64,000 nucleotides of DNA from Neobacillus endophyticus (GCF_013248975.1 NZ_JABRWH010000001.1:930001-994000), one strand, 5' to 3'; numbered from the stretch's first letter, positions 29,865 to 38,494 are shown. Numbers and translations: made by a program. Notes: generated from the letters alone by a model not told the origin.

Positions 29865-30704
29865 ATGAAAAAATTCATGTTTGCTTCCATTTTTTCCGTT
29901 ATGATCACGATTGTTCTATTTCCTGCTGGCGGAATAGCGGCAGAGAAAGATTTTACTAATAGTCAAAGACCGATTGCAGTTCAAGGGGCATTGGATATTG
30001 AAATTTCCTCATTACTGAAGACAATGGGAACTTATAAGCAAGAAACCTATGGCGGCTATACTTTTTTTATAGGAAAAATATCGAAGATCCCGGTGATTGT
30101 CGCACGGACAGAAATGGGGAAGGCGAATGCTGCTGCCTCTACTGCACTGTTAATCGATCATTACCACCCAAAGGCCATCATTAATCAAGGAACCGCTGGC
30201 GGACATGATCCAAACCTCCATGTTTTTGATACTGTGATCGGAGAAAAGGTTATGAATATCGACAGTATGGAATCAGAACATTTAGATGCAGGACAGGGAA
30301 TTCGCCCAAAGACATGGAAATTCACGAAAACCTTCATAAGAGAGAACGGAAAAATCCAAGAATATGCCTACTTTAAAAGCGATCCCCAGCTGGTGAAATC
30401 CGCCATTCGGGCGGCTAAGAAATACCAACACGGGAAAGTAGTACTTGGAAAAATAGGCAGTACTGATTTTTGGAACCGGGAAGTAGACCGCATTCAATGG
30501 TTTCATCAAACAGCCGGAACAAGTGCCGAGGAAATGGAAGCCGCTGCTGTTGCCCAAGTTGCAAAGGGCTTTCACATTCCTTTCTTATCCATTAGAACCA
30601 TTTCCAACTCAGAAGTCTCTGGGGATAAAATCATAGACCAGCCAACGGCCGGACAATACTCCGCAGAGTTTGCCGTAGAAATAATTAAGGAACTAGGAAA
30701 ATAA
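29865..30704 (+). CDS. Exported MTA/SAH nucleosidase-like protein
   Basis: Phosphorylase-superfamily (PNP_UDP_1) fold with a signal peptide: residues 1-27 (KKFMFASIFSVMITIVLFP...GGIAAEKD), 279 aa in all. Family motifs are VIVARTEMGKANAAASTALL, AIINQGTAGG, and EEMEAAAVAQVAKGFHIPFL, as in MTA/SAH nucleosidase. The usual catalytic Asp in the xISD motif is Asn here (TISNSE), so activity or substrate may differ; 6-oxopurine phosphorylases use Asn at the equivalent place. AAGGAG lies 9 bases before the ATG at 29865, so that is preferred over 29856. It is probably released or wall-associated, for nucleoside scavenging. Confidence 0.82.
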   Translation: MKKFMFASIFSVMITIVLFPAGGIAAEKDFTNSQRPIAVQGALDIEISSLLKTMGTYKQETYGGYTFFIGKISKIPVIVARTEMGKANAAASTALLIDHYHPKAIINQGTAGGHDPNLHVFDTVIGEKVMNIDSMESEHLDAGQGIRPKTWKFTKTFIRENGKIQEYAYFKSDPQLVKSAIRAAKKYQHGKVVLGKIGSTDFWNREVDRIQWFHQTAGTSAEEMEAAAVAQVAKGFHIPFLSIRTISNSEVSGDKIIDQPTAGQYSAEFAVEIIKELGK

Positions 30705-30725
30705 CCGCAGGTGCGGCTATTTTTC
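30700..30725 (+). terminator. Terminator of the exported nucleosidase-like gene
   Basis: ATAACCGCA-gg-TGCGGCTAT followed by TTTTTC. Confidence 0.7.
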
Positions 30726-30906
30726 AAATCTATGAAATAATAAATGTTTTTAAAATAATATTATTTGTCCTATTATTCAAATTATTACGATTCTGAAAAT
30801 TAGCAAAAGTTCGTATAATAACCTGTAATTTCTTCTAATTCTCTTACATTATTGACAGATTCCAACTATTAAAATATTATTTTAATATATATAAGGAGGT
30901 TTAAAT

Positions 30907-32445
30907 ATGGCGTCAACTGCAAAAAAACAGAAAATTTCGCAAAGTGCTCCACAACAGTTGTCTAATAGACAGAAAATTGTGGCAAGCGTTCCTCAAAAAG
31001 GATTTTTTGGACATCCTAAAGGTTTATTTACATTATTTTTCACTGAATTTTGGGAGCGCTTTTCTTATTACGGAATGAAGGCAATCCTCGTCTATTATAT
31101 GTATTATTCCGTTTCAAAAGGCGGCTTAGGAATCGATCAGCAGACAGCACTTGCGATCGCATCCGTTTATGGATCACTTGTGTATATGTCAGGAATCATC
31201 GGCGGATGGATCTCTGATAGAATTACTGGTGCCTCCAGCTCCGTATTTTACGGCGGTATCTTGATCATGTTAGGTCATATTGCTCTAGCAATCCCTGGAA
31301 GCATGACAATGTTTTTCGTATCAATGGTATTAATCGTACTTGGTACCGGATTATTAAAACCAAATATTTCTTCTGTTTTAGGGGAAATGTACGATATTAA
31401 TGACGCACGACGTGATGCTGCATTCAGTATTTTTTACATGGGCGTTAACTTAGGGGCTTTTCTTTCTCCATATGTTGTGGGAACAATCGGAATGAAATAT
31501 AATTTCCATCTTGGCTTTGGTATTGCTGCAATCGGTATGTTCTTGGCATTAGTTGTTTATATGCTGACAAAGAAAAAGAACCTAGGCCTTGCAGGCACGT
31601 TTATCTCAAACCCATTGGAGCCAACGGAAAAGAAAAAGGTTTCCACTCAAATCGGCATAGGGGCAGTTGTTATTGCCGGATTGATTGCTGTTGCAGTTTC
31701 AACTGGCAAATTAACAGTCCAATCATTTATTGATCTTGTTGGAGTTTTAGGGGTTGTCATTCCGATTCTTTATTTCTTACTTATGTATCGCAGCCCGAAG
31801 GTAACAAAAGAAGAGCGTTCTCGGTTAATTGCCTATATTCCACTTTTCATTGGAGCTGTTTTGTTTTGGTCCATCGAAGAGCAAGGTTCAACAATCTTGG
31901 CAAGCTTCGCCGATCAGCGTACACAATTAAACTTTGCCGGTATGCATATTGTACCTGCTTGGTTCCAATCATTAAATCCACTATTTATTATTGTATTTGC
32001 GCCTGTACTTGGTTGGATTTGGGTGAAATTAGGAAATAAACAACCAACTTACACTCAAAAGTTTTCATATGGGCTATTATTAGCCGGATTATCATTCGTA
32101 GTAATTCTTTTACCAGCTATGATTGGCGGTTCAGATGCAAAAGTAAATCCATTATGGCTTGTGCTTAGTTACTTCCTTTGCGCAATTGGTGAATTGTCTT
32201 TATCTCCAGTGGGGCTTTCAGCTACAACAAAACTAGCACCGTCTGCCTTCTCAGCACAGATGTTGAGCTTATGGTTCTTATCAAACGCTGCTGCCCAGGC
32301 ACTTAATGCACAGCTTGTAAAGTTCTATACACCACAAAATGAAATGGCTTATTTCGGAACCATTGGTGTAGCTTCCATCGTTCTTTCCCTAATCCTTTTT
32401 GCTATTTCACCAAAAATGCAAAAATTCATGAAGGGAATTAATTAA
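30907..32445 (+). CDS. dtpT: POT-family proton-dependent di/tripeptide transporter
   Basis: Membrane symporter of 512 aa with about 14 hydrophobic segments. It has the family ExxER motif in FFTEFWERFSYYGMKAIL, the PTR2 signature region (YGSLVYMSGIIGGWISDR; FSIFYMGVNLGAFLSP) and the later FWSIEEQGSTILASFADQ segment on helix 7 that helps bind peptide. AAGGAGG lies 6 bases before the ATG at 30907. It is monocistronic with a very strong terminator. The length and motifs match DtpT of Gram-positive bacteria (YclF in B. subtilis). Confidence 0.93.
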   Translation: MASTAKKQKISQSAPQQLSNRQKIVASVPQKGFFGHPKGLFTLFFTEFWERFSYYGMKAILVYYMYYSVSKGGLGIDQQTALAIASVYGSLVYMSGIIGGWISDRITGASSSVFYGGILIMLGHIALAIPGSMTMFFVSMVLIVLGTGLLKPNISSVLGEMYDINDARRDAAFSIFYMGVNLGAFLSPYVVGTIGMKYNFHLGFGIAAIGMFLALVVYMLTKKKNLGLAGTFISNPLEPTEKKKVSTQIGIGAVVIAGLIAVAVSTGKLTVQSFIDLVGVLGVVIPILYFLLMYRSPKVTKEERSRLIAYIPLFIGAVLFWSIEEQGSTILASFADQRTQLNFAGMHIVPAWFQSLNPLFIIVFAPVLGWIWVKLGNKQPTYTQKFSYGLLLAGLSFVVILLPAMIGGSDAKVNPLWLVLSYFLCAIGELSLSPVGLSATTKLAPSAFSAQMLSLWFLSNAAAQALNAQLVKFYTPQNEMAYFGTIGVASIVLSLILFAISPKMQKFMKGIN

Positions 32446-32456
32446 CAAAATGTCTA

Positions 32457-32490
32457 TAAACTACGGAAGGCAGGCCTTCCGTAGTTTTTT
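32457..32490 (+). terminator. Terminator of dtpT
   Basis: AACTACGGAAGGC-a-GGCCTTCCGTAGTT plus T-tract; nearly perfect. Confidence 0.93.
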
Positions 32491-32740
32491 ATTGCGCTCA
32501 ATTTTAAACTGATCCAGGTATTATAACGGCCTATTAACTCCTCAGATGAAAGGTTCTAACGATTTGATCGGATTGTTGAAATTGACCACTTCGCACCTTT
32601 CTTAATCCCCTGCGTAACCTTGCTCGAATTTTCATCTCATTCGGGCTGTATACATAAACACTACCGATTCCTCTCCATATACTCGCTGGAGTCAAACACC
32701 TCTCCTAAATTATTCAGAATTCTCATCCGGGTACTCACCT

Positions 32741-32895
32741 AATTCCGAACAATCCGATAGATTTCTCCATATATCATTCGAATTTGAGGTTAATTAGACT
32801 ATAATTTCCCTACTTATCACAAAAGAGACGGATGAAAATGCTTTGACAAACGAATAATAATAATGTAAATTAAAAATATACGAACGTTCCAAACG
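32741..32895 (+). promoter_or_regulatory. Candidate guaC promoter and PurR-box-like sequences
   Basis: TTGACA (32843-32848) with TAAATT 17 bases later forms a plausible promoter. AATTCCGAACAAT (32741-32753) fits the PurBox consensus AWWWCCGAACWWT exactly, but lies about 100 bases before the promoter. A poorer match (ATATACGAACGTT) sits just after the -10. guaC is PurR-controlled in B. subtilis. The remaining ~250 bases between dtpT and here hold nothing I recognise. Confidence 0.35.
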
Positions 32896-32933
32896 ATTTT
32901 AATTATAATATTCGTATTTAGGGGTGTAATAAC

Positions 32934-33917
32934 GTGGATAATGTGTTTGATTACGAAGATATACAGTTAGTTCCCGCAAAATGTATTGTAAATAGCCGTT
33001 CTGAGTGTGATACGTCTGTGGAATTTGGCGGACGTACTTTTAGAATGCCTGTCGTGCCAGCCAATATGCAGACGATTATTGATGAAAAGATCGCTGTTTT
33101 TTTAGCAGAAAACAATTATTTCTATATTATGCACCGTTTTAATCCGGAAAAGCGGATTGATTTTATAAAAGATATGAACGCTAGAGGCCTGTACTCATCA
33201 ATAAGTGTTGGTGTAAAAGAAGAAGAATATCGCTTTGTTGAGCAAGTAGCGGAAGAAGGTCTTAAGCCAGAATACATTACGATCGATATCGCCCACGGCC
33301 ATTCCGATAATGTGATCAGAATGATTCAGCACATTAAGAAGCACCTGCCTGAAAGCTTTGTCATTGCCGGGAATGTCGGTACCCCTGAAGCAGTCAGGGA
33401 ATTAGAACATGCCGGTGCCGATGCAACGAAAGTTGGAATTGGACCAGGTAAAGTATGTATTACAAAAATCAAAACCGGATTTGGTACCGGCGGCTGGCAA
33501 TTGGCTGCGCTGCGCTGGTGTGCAAAAGCAGCCAGTAAGCCGATTATTGCTGACGGCGGCATCCGTACCCATGGTGATATTGCAAAATCCGTACGTTTTG
33601 GCGCCTCTATGGTCATGATTGGCTCCCTATTTGCCGGTCATGAAGAGTCACCAGGAGAAACCTGCGAAAGAGACGGAAAAACGTATAAAGAATACTTTGG
33701 CTCTGCTTCTGAGTTCCAAAAAGGCGAACGAAAGAATGTAGAAGGAAAAAAAATGTTTGTGGAATATAAAGGTTCTTTAAAAGACACCTTGATTGAAATG
33801 GAGCAAGACCTGCAATCCTCGATTTCCTACGCTGGAGGAAACAAGCTGCAAGCCATCCGCAATGTGGATTATGTGATTGTGAAGAATTCCATTTTTAACG
33901 GAGATAAAGTGTATTAA
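32934..33917 (+). CDS. guaC: GMP reductase
   Basis: NADPH-dependent enzyme converting GMP to IMP and ammonia, for purine interconversion; 327 aa TIM-barrel of the IMPDH/GMPR family. The N-terminus [20 protein letters not shown], the catalytic Cys175 in [20 protein letters not shown], and [21 protein letters not shown] are typical of the GuaC2 type. The flap [24 protein letters not shown] is complete. There is no CBS insert, which distinguishes it from IMP dehydrogenase. GTG start at 32934 after AGGGGTG. Monocistronic. Confidence 0.95.
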   Translation: MDNVFDYEDIQLVPAKCIVNSRSECDTSVEFGGRTFRMPVVPANMQTIIDEKIAVFLAENNYFYIMHRFNPEKRIDFIKDMNARGLYSSISVGVKEEEYRFVEQVAEEGLKPEYITIDIAHGHSDNVIRMIQHIKKHLPESFVIAGNVGTPEAVRELEHAGADATKVGIGPGKVCITKIKTGFGTGGWQLAALRWCAKAASKPIIADGGIRTHGDIAKSVRFGASMVMIGSLFAGHEESPGETCERDGKTYKEYFGSASEFQKGERKNVEGKKMFVEYKGSLKDTLIEMEQDLQSSISYAGGNKLQAIRNVDYVIVKNSIFNGDKVY

Positions 33918-33919
33918 AC

Positions 33920-33961
33920 TAAGAGTCCCGCCGGAGTCCATTTCCTGCGGGAGTTTTTTAT
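33920..33961 (+). terminator. Terminator of guaC
   Basis: AGTCCCGC...GCGGGAGT stem followed by TTTTTTAT. Confidence 0.8.
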
Positions 33962-34010
33962 TTGCCACTTTTCGTAAAAATTTTGCTGTAAGAACTCTTT
34001 TTTTGGTTTT

Positions 34011-34430
34011 ACATGCGAACCTGTCTAAATCGGTGGTCCATTCGGACAAGTTTGATCGATTCGAAAAACGTACCTGTCCGAATCAGAGGCTCATTCGGAC
34101 ACTTTTGGTCGATTCCGAATACTTCCCTGTCCGAATCAGAGGCTCATTCGGACACTTTTGGTCGATTCCGAATACGTCCCTTTCCGAATCAGAGGTTTAT
34201 TCGGACACTTTTGGTCGATTCCGAATACGTTCCTGTCCCAATCAGAGGCTCATTCGGATAGGTTTGGCGGATTCGAAAAACATACCTGCCCGAATCGGAG
34301 GTTCATTCGGACAAGTTTAGTGGATTCGAAAAACATACCTGTCCGAATCGGAGGTTCATTCGGACAAATTTAATGGATTCTGAATACGAACCTTTCCAAA
34401 TTAGGGGTTCATTCTGATCTGCTTTAAAAC
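34011..34430. repeat. 53-bp tandem repeat array, about eight units
   Basis: The motif TTCGGAC (or variant) starts at 34041, 34094, 34147, 34200, 34253, 34306, 34359 and 34412: exactly 53 bases apart each time. Each unit contains ATTCGGAC and GTCCGAAT as inverted partners plus GATTCCGAAT or GATTCGAAAA. Edge units are more diverged than central ones. 53 is not a multiple of 3, so frames shift each unit and the open frames here are not genes. There are no unique spacers, so it is not a CRISPR array. Confidence 0.92.
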
Positions 34431-34495
34431 CAACACTATTAGCTAACAACAATCCCGTCTTTCATTAAAGCCCTACAAGTAAAGTCCACCCCCAC

Positions 34496-34524
34496 GAATA
34501 CGTGCTGCACCGCTCTCATATAGT
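34496..34524 (+). promoter_or_regulatory. Candidate mother-cell (sigma-E type) promoter before the GerPC-like gene
   Basis: GAATACG, 14 bases, then CATATAGT: close to the sigma-E elements KMATATT and CATACANT with the right spacing. It is 40 bases before the GerPC-like gene start. Confidence 0.4.
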
Positions 34525-34563
34525 TAAGAATGGAGAAGTCTGCATATGTAGAGGGGGGAGTTT

Positions 34564-34956
34564 ATGTTTAAATTTTTTTCTTTTAAAAAGCAGCCGAAAG
34601 AAAAAGATGAGAAAATAAACTCTCTGCTTCTACAAAAATTGGACCGTGTGATTGAGCTATTGGAGCGTCAAGGAAAGGAAACCGAGGGCGGGAAAAATAT
34701 TCATTTCGATCATGTGCAAATCGACCATCTGGAAAATATTATTTTTCGGTTGGACAACATTGAAATCGATGAATTAAGCGGAAAGCTTTTGATTGGGACA
34801 AATATTAGCGGCTCCGAAGATTTCGCAGCTTCCCTCATCCAAAAAGCTGACAAGGAAAACATAAAAAAAGAAGCACGGGCTGCGTCAGAAGATACATCTG
34901 ATGAACAAAAAATAACGCAAACCTCAAAAGGTTACCGTTTTCGCAGTAACCTCTAA
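34564..34956 (+). CDS. GerPC-like spore protein (short form)
   Basis: 130 aa, soluble. An N-terminal Lys-rich coiled-coil stretch (about 5-45; INSLLLQKLDRVIELLERQ) leads to IENIIFRLDNIEIDELSGKL-type sequence and LIGTNISGSEDF, which recalls the GerPC pattern IEYKFDQLxxxxLxGTLNIG. GerPC belongs to the GerP set, which lets germinants pass the spore coat. It is shorter than GerPC (about 200 aa), ending in a charged tail. GGGGGGAG precedes the ATG. Its stop overlaps the stop of the convergent gene by 4 bases. Likely mother-cell expressed. The family call is from memory of the motif, so moderate. Confidence 0.6.
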   Translation: MFKFFSFKKQPKEKDEKINSLLLQKLDRVIELLERQGKETEGGKNIHFDHVQIDHLENIIFRLDNIEIDELSGKLLIGTNISGSEDFAASLIQKADKENIKKEARAASEDTSDEQKITQTSKGYRFRSNL

Positions 34957-35462
34957 ACATTCTTCTTTATATTGATTATTTTAATATCTTGGTCATCGAT
35001 AGGGCTATCAATAGTATCCTGGTCATTATTAATATTATGATTGCATAAAAGGTGATTGTTGTTTCCATAAATACTTCCCTGCGAATTGTTCACTTTTTCA
35101 TTTCCTTCCATCCCGGTAATATGCCCCTCCCCAATCGACAACATTGAATTTTGCTGCATGTTATTCACATTGACACTTTCAAACGTTAGGGTAGACGATT
35201 TTTCCCCGCCGTCGTTTTCAACTGAAACATGAATATCCCGGTCATCAATGGGTGTATCTATATAATCGGGATCATTAAGGATGGATACATTTTGGTACAG
35301 CACATTCGCAGTCCCCCCTACTTTCCCAATGACATTATTCTCTTTCCCATGTGCACTCCAGCCAACAGCATTATTGCGTTCCCCAATAAAAATACCGGAT
35401 TGCCGAGTCATGGATTGGACATTTATATTCCCTTCAAATTTAAATTCAAAGGATTGCAGCAT
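34953..35462 (-). CDS. Duplicated GerPA/GerPF-like beta-rich spore protein
   Basis: 169 aa made of two similar halves. Half one (about 3-72) has INVQSMTRQSGIFIGERNN, then VIGKV and DYIDTPIDDRDIHV. Half two (about 88-166) has VNVNNMQQNSMLSIGEG, then GSIYGNNNHL and DTIDSPIDDQDIKI. The unit pattern (I-x-V-x-x-M, then S-x-x-x-IG, then G-x-NN) is shared with the small proteins at 35644 and 35843 and loosely with GerPA-type spore proteins. No signal or membrane segment. A perfect sigma-K-type promoter precedes it. The start is the ATG at 35462 (GGTG 6 bases before); GTGs at 35474 and 35471 are less likely. Confidence 0.65.
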   Translation of the reverse strand: MLQSFEFKFEGNINVQSMTRQSGIFIGERNNAVGWSAHGKENNVIGKVGGTANVLYQNVSILNDPDYIDTPIDDRDIHVSVENDGGEKSSTLTFESVNVNNMQQNSMLSIGEGHITGMEGNEKVNNSQGSIYGNNNHLLCNHNINNDQDTIDSPIDDQDIKIINIKKNV

Positions 35463-35492
35463 GTTCTTCACCACGTTTCATATTCATTTCTT

Positions 35493-35520
35493 TACACTAT
35501 GTTTTGGGCAGGCGCCTTGT
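35493..35520 (-). promoter_or_regulatory. Sigma-K-type promoter of the duplicated GerP-like gene
   Basis: Reading minus: AC (35520-35519), 17 bases, then CATAGTGTA (35501-35493), an exact fit to the sigma-K consensus AC-N16/17-CATANNNTA. It lies 31 bases upstream of the ATG at 35462, implying late mother-cell expression. Confidence 0.65.
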
Positions 35521-35643
35521 GATGGTTGCCTGCAAATCTCCAACATTTGTGTCATTCGCCCAAGGATTTGAATAGGATAAAAAAGAAAACCGGTCATTTA
35601 GCGATGATGAGCGTAAATTTTTCAAGTAAGGAGCATTTAGGAG

Positions 35644-35835
35644 ATGAAACTTACATTACAGAACATCGACATTAACAGCATGGAGAACTCTGTTGGGGTT
35701 TTTATTGGAAAAACAAATATCCTAAAACAGTTTCGCGGTGAAAAAAGCATAAACGAGGTAATTGGGAACATTTCAGGGAACGAAAATAAGCTTCGGCATG
35801 GTTGTTGGATTAAAAACAAAGTAAAGGAAGGATGA
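35644..35835 (+). CDS. Small GerP-like protein (63 aa)
   Basis: Begins LTLQNIDINSMENSVGVFIG, then VIGNISGNENKL: one copy of the unit that is doubled in the neighbouring minus-strand protein. No signal peptide or membrane segment. AAGGAG lies 10 bases before the ATG at 35644. It is divergent from the duplicated gene and 7 bases ahead of the next small gene, so the two form an operon. Function unknown; spore coat or germinant-access role is inferred from resemblance to GerP proteins. Confidence 0.6.
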   Translation: MKLTLQNIDINSMENSVGVFIGKTNILKQFRGEKSINEVIGNISGNENKLRHGCWIKNKVKEG

Positions 35836-35842
35836 GTCATTC

Positions 35843-36073
35843 GTGGCTTCCCCTATTTTATCCCCCACTTTTCATATCGGCACGATCAAAATCGAAAATA
35901 TTGAAAGTGCATCATGTTTTAGCATTGGAAATAACTTCATAGAAGACTTTAAAAATAGTAAAAAGCATTACCAGGGATTAGGTAATATCCATGGAGACAG
36001 TAACAACTTTGCCCATACAAGCGCCGCATTAACGAATCACGCGCAAAGCCAGGAAAAAACGGAGAACGAGTAA
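35843..36073 (+). CDS. Small GerPB/GerPE-like protein (76 aa)
   Basis: Has FHIGTIKIENIESASCFSIG followed by GLGNIHGDSNNF: the same unit as its neighbours, closest in feel to GerPB-type IxxLxIxxISNSSxFQIG. It ends with a polar Gln/Glu/Asn-rich tail. Start is GTG at 35843, with AAGGATGAG upstream inside the end of the preceding gene. A strong terminator follows the stop. It is the last gene of the plus-strand pair. Confidence 0.6.
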   Translation: MASPILSPTFHIGTIKIENIESASCFSIGNNFIEDFKNSKKHYQGLGNIHGDSNNFAHTSAALTNHAQSQEKTENE

Positions 36074-36102
36074 CCCTTTAATGAAAAAAAGGGTTTTTCT
36101 TT
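36069..36102 (+). terminator. Terminator of the GerP-like pair
   Basis: AACCCTTT-aatgaaaa-AAAGGGTT followed by TTTCTTTT. Confidence 0.85.
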
Positions 36103-36149
36103 TTGCTGAAAATGCAGCCCTGAATGACCGGCAACAGCCCACGATCATA

Positions 36150-36186
36150 TAAAAAAAAAGAAAACCCGCCAAACCGGCAGGTCTCA
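36150..36186 (-). terminator. Terminator of the histidine kinase gene
   Basis: Reading minus: ACCTGCC-ggttt-GGCGGGT, then a long T-run. Confidence 0.85.
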
Positions 36187-36192
36187 CTTTGT

Positions 36193-37821
36193 TTACGTTT
36201 CCTCTTCCCAAAGCGGTATGAAAACCTTAAAGGTCGTGCCTGCTCCTTTTTCGCTTTTGACATCAATTCTTCCTTTCATTCTTTCAACGATTTGGTAGCA
36301 AACCATTAAACCCATTCCTGTTCCTTTTTCCTTTAATGAATAGAAGGCTGTTCCTAACCGTTCCAGTTCTTCGGGGGACATGCCAATTCCGGTATCGTTC
36401 ACTTCAATGACACCAAAACCATCGCTTTTTTGGACATTCAGTGTTAATTGACCGCCTGAGCGTAAGGCTTCAATGCCATTTTTAGCAATATTAATGATGA
36501 CTTGTTTGATCTCACCTTGATTCCCTTTTACAAAAACATCTTTCTCCAAATTGGTTTTCAACGAAATGTTTTTTGACATGAGGGCAAACGTATTCATTAA
36601 ATCTGCAACCTTATCTGTCAAATCACAGATATCTACCTTCTCAACCTGCTCAAGGTCCGGTTTTGCAAGGGAAAGATAATCATTGATAATATTCTCGGCG
36701 CGATTCAATTCATCAATCATCAATTGAACATAGGTTAATTCCGTTTCACTTAAATGTTCTTTCGTTAAAAATAATTGCAAGAAACCTCTGACGACTGTCA
36801 TAGGGTTTCTGATTTCATGAGCAACCGCTGCCGCTAGCTGTCCAATCGCGTTCATTTTTTCAGCGCGCTGCAATTCCTTTTGAATTTTCGTCCTCTCAAT
36901 AATTTTTTCCATTTCACCAATGGCATCTTCCACTCGGTGGGTACGGATAAAATTATCTGGTAAGGAACCTAATTCCTTATATGTATCGGAGAGCCGGTCA
37001 AATAAAACCGTTAGCTGTGAGGTCATATCGTTAAAATTCTCACCTAACGTGATCAAATCTGATTGGCTGGAGATCTTTAACTTCACACTGAAATCTCCGG
37101 AGCTGACCGCATTAATGCCGGAAATAATTTCATGAACTGGCGCGAGTACCTTTTGCATTCCCCATCTTAATATAAAATAAACAAGGATCGTAATCGCAAG
37201 TAATGTAAAAAGTAAATAGCTGCCGATTCTTCGTTTGAAAGCATCAACAGTAGAGGCATCAGCATCCACAGCCATTACAGCTATGACCTTTCCGCTATAA
37301 TCTAATATCGGGTGAAAGGCCGTAATCCAGACGCCGTATTGATCACGGTATATTTCTGAGTTCGTTGTCACTTTTTTCTTTAGCACTTGTTCAAATGGCT
37401 TCAGGAATGGGTCCCCTGCTTTATAAAGACCGAAGTTTGAAATTCCGTAATCCTTATCTGTCTTCGAGATGGCTAAAAAGGTGAGTTCATTTTTATGCTG
37501 GATCGTTGGTTCCAAAAGATAGCCTTCCAAATAAGATGCATTTCTTGCCTGAACTTGCCCCACTAAATCATTCAATTTTAATAAGGCTGGATCTTTCGGA
37601 TCATGAGCTTCTAATACCTTTTGGACATCAGCGGGCGGGATGGTTACACTCCATAAACTGGAAATCCCTTTTGCTCGATCTGTCAGCTGACCCTTTAATT
37701 GATTTGATTCATAAAAAAAGGTGAACCCAGCTGTTGAAACAACAATGAAAAAAGTGATGAGAAAAGAAAATAACAATATTTTGTTATAAAAAGGTAGGTT
37801 GTTCACATACTGTTTGCCCAT
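36193..37821 (-). CDS. Membrane sensor histidine kinase, sporulation-kinase type
   Basis: 542 aa, autophosphorylates on His and passes phosphate to a response regulator. Two membrane helices (about 12-32 and 187-207) flank an extracytoplasmic Cache-like sensor. HAMP follows (about 208-262), then a HisKA domain with AAAVAHEIRNPMTVVRGFLQLF and an ATPase domain with NIAKNGIEAL (N box), VNDTGIGMSPEEL (G1) and KGTGMGLMVCYQIVERM (G2). VAHEIRNP-GFLQL is the signature of the Kin kinases that feed Spo0F. No response regulator is adjacent, as for other orphan sporulation kinases. AAAGGATC precedes the ATG. Which Kin paralogue it is cannot be decided. Confidence 0.87.
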   Translation of the reverse strand: MGKQYVNNLPFYNKILLFSFLITFFIVVSTAGFTFFYESNQLKGQLTDRAKGISSLWSVTIPPADVQKVLEAHDPKDPALLKLNDLVGQVQARNASYLEGYLLEPTIQHKNELTFLAISKTDKDYGISNFGLYKAGDPFLKPFEQVLKKKVTTNSEIYRDQYGVWITAFHPILDYSGKVIAVMAVDADASTVDAFKRRIGSYLLFTLLAITILVYFILRWGMQKVLAPVHEIISGINAVSSGDFSVKLKISSQSDLITLGENFNDMTSQLTVLFDRLSDTYKELGSLPDNFIRTHRVEDAIGEMEKIIERTKIQKELQRAEKMNAIGQLAAAVAHEIRNPMTVVRGFLQLFLTKEHLSETELTYVQLMIDELNRAENIINDYLSLAKPDLEQVEKVDICDLTDKVADLMNTFALMSKNISLKTNLEKDVFVKGNQGEIKQVIINIAKNGIEALRSGGQLTLNVQKSDGFGVIEVNDTGIGMSPEELERLGTAFYSLKEKGTGMGLMVCYQIVERMKGRIDVKSEKGAGTTFKVFIPLWEEET

Positions 37822-38005
37822 GCCTATGATCCTTTCGGGTGCTATATGTTTACAAATTCGACAAAATGGATGGTAAAACCTTTGTCAACAATTACCTTTC
37901 ACAAAATTTTTACATTTTTTGCAGGTAACGGATAAAATCGTTATGTGAATAAAAAAAGGGTTTAATTGGATAATAAATATATTAAGTAGGTTGGAGGTTG
38001 TCACG

Positions 38006-38494
38006 ATGAGTAAACGAAAAATCCTTTCCATTTGCACATTGATTATTCCCTGGTTAACTGCCCCATTAATCGGTAAAAATACGTTTATTCGCTTCCTTCC
38101 AGTTGCAACCTTTATTGGCTATATTTTTGGCTTTATTAGTGAAATAGCGGATAACCGCAAATGGTGGAAAGTCAAAAATGCATTATTTCCCAAATATCAT
38201 TTGGATATTTCTTATTTATTTGGACTATATTTTATCGTCACGATTTGGGTGTTCAAATTAACATTCGGCAATTTTTATAAATATCTCACCACCAATATTG
38301 TGATTGATTTAGTTTTTTCATATCCAATCGTAAAATTTTTCACGAAAGTCGGAGTATTTGAGTTTAAGAAGATGCAGCCCAAAGACTTTTGCATCATTTC
38401 TATTTTAATGTCCATTTTTATTTACTTTTATCAAACGGTAGTGGAACGGGTGATCGTGAAGGAGAAAATAAAAGAGCAAGCGCAGTGTGAATAG
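38006..38494 (+). CDS. Integral membrane protein, unknown function
   Basis: 162 aa with about five hydrophobic segments (about 7-22, 27-45, 70-92, 98-118, 130-150) and basic loops. The ATG at 38006 has GGAGG 8 bases before; the TTG at 37991 overlaps this site and is rejected. Sequence such as IADNRKWWKVKNALFPKYHL resembles small membrane proteins common in Bacillus with no known role. It is divergent from the histidine kinase gene and shares its promoter region; no other link is visible. Confidence 0.75.
   Translation: MSKRKILSICTLIIPWLTAPLIGKNTFIRFLPVATFIGYIFGFISEIADNRKWWKVKNALFPKYHLDISYLFGLYFIVTIWVFKLTFGNFYKYLTTNIVIDLVFSYPIVKFFTKVGVFEFKKMQPKDFCIISILMSIFIYFYQTVVERVIVKEKIKEQAQCE

Noticed and set aside
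32741..32753. PurR box as a firm call
   Set aside because: The match is exact but is about 100 bases from the promoter and unpaired with a good second box, so I list it only as a candidate.
34003..34373. Three overlapping plus-strand open frames of 71-105 codons
   Set aside because: They run through the 53-bp tandem array, whose unit length is not divisible by 3; the apparent peptides repeat only because the DNA does, and there is no ribosome-binding site.
34011..34430. CRISPR array
   Set aside because: The whole 53-bp unit repeats and there are no unique spacers; no cas genes are nearby.
35229..35571. Plus-strand frames of about 97 codons
   Set aside because: They are antisense to the duplicated GerP-like gene, which has a ribosome-binding site and a sigma-K-type promoter.
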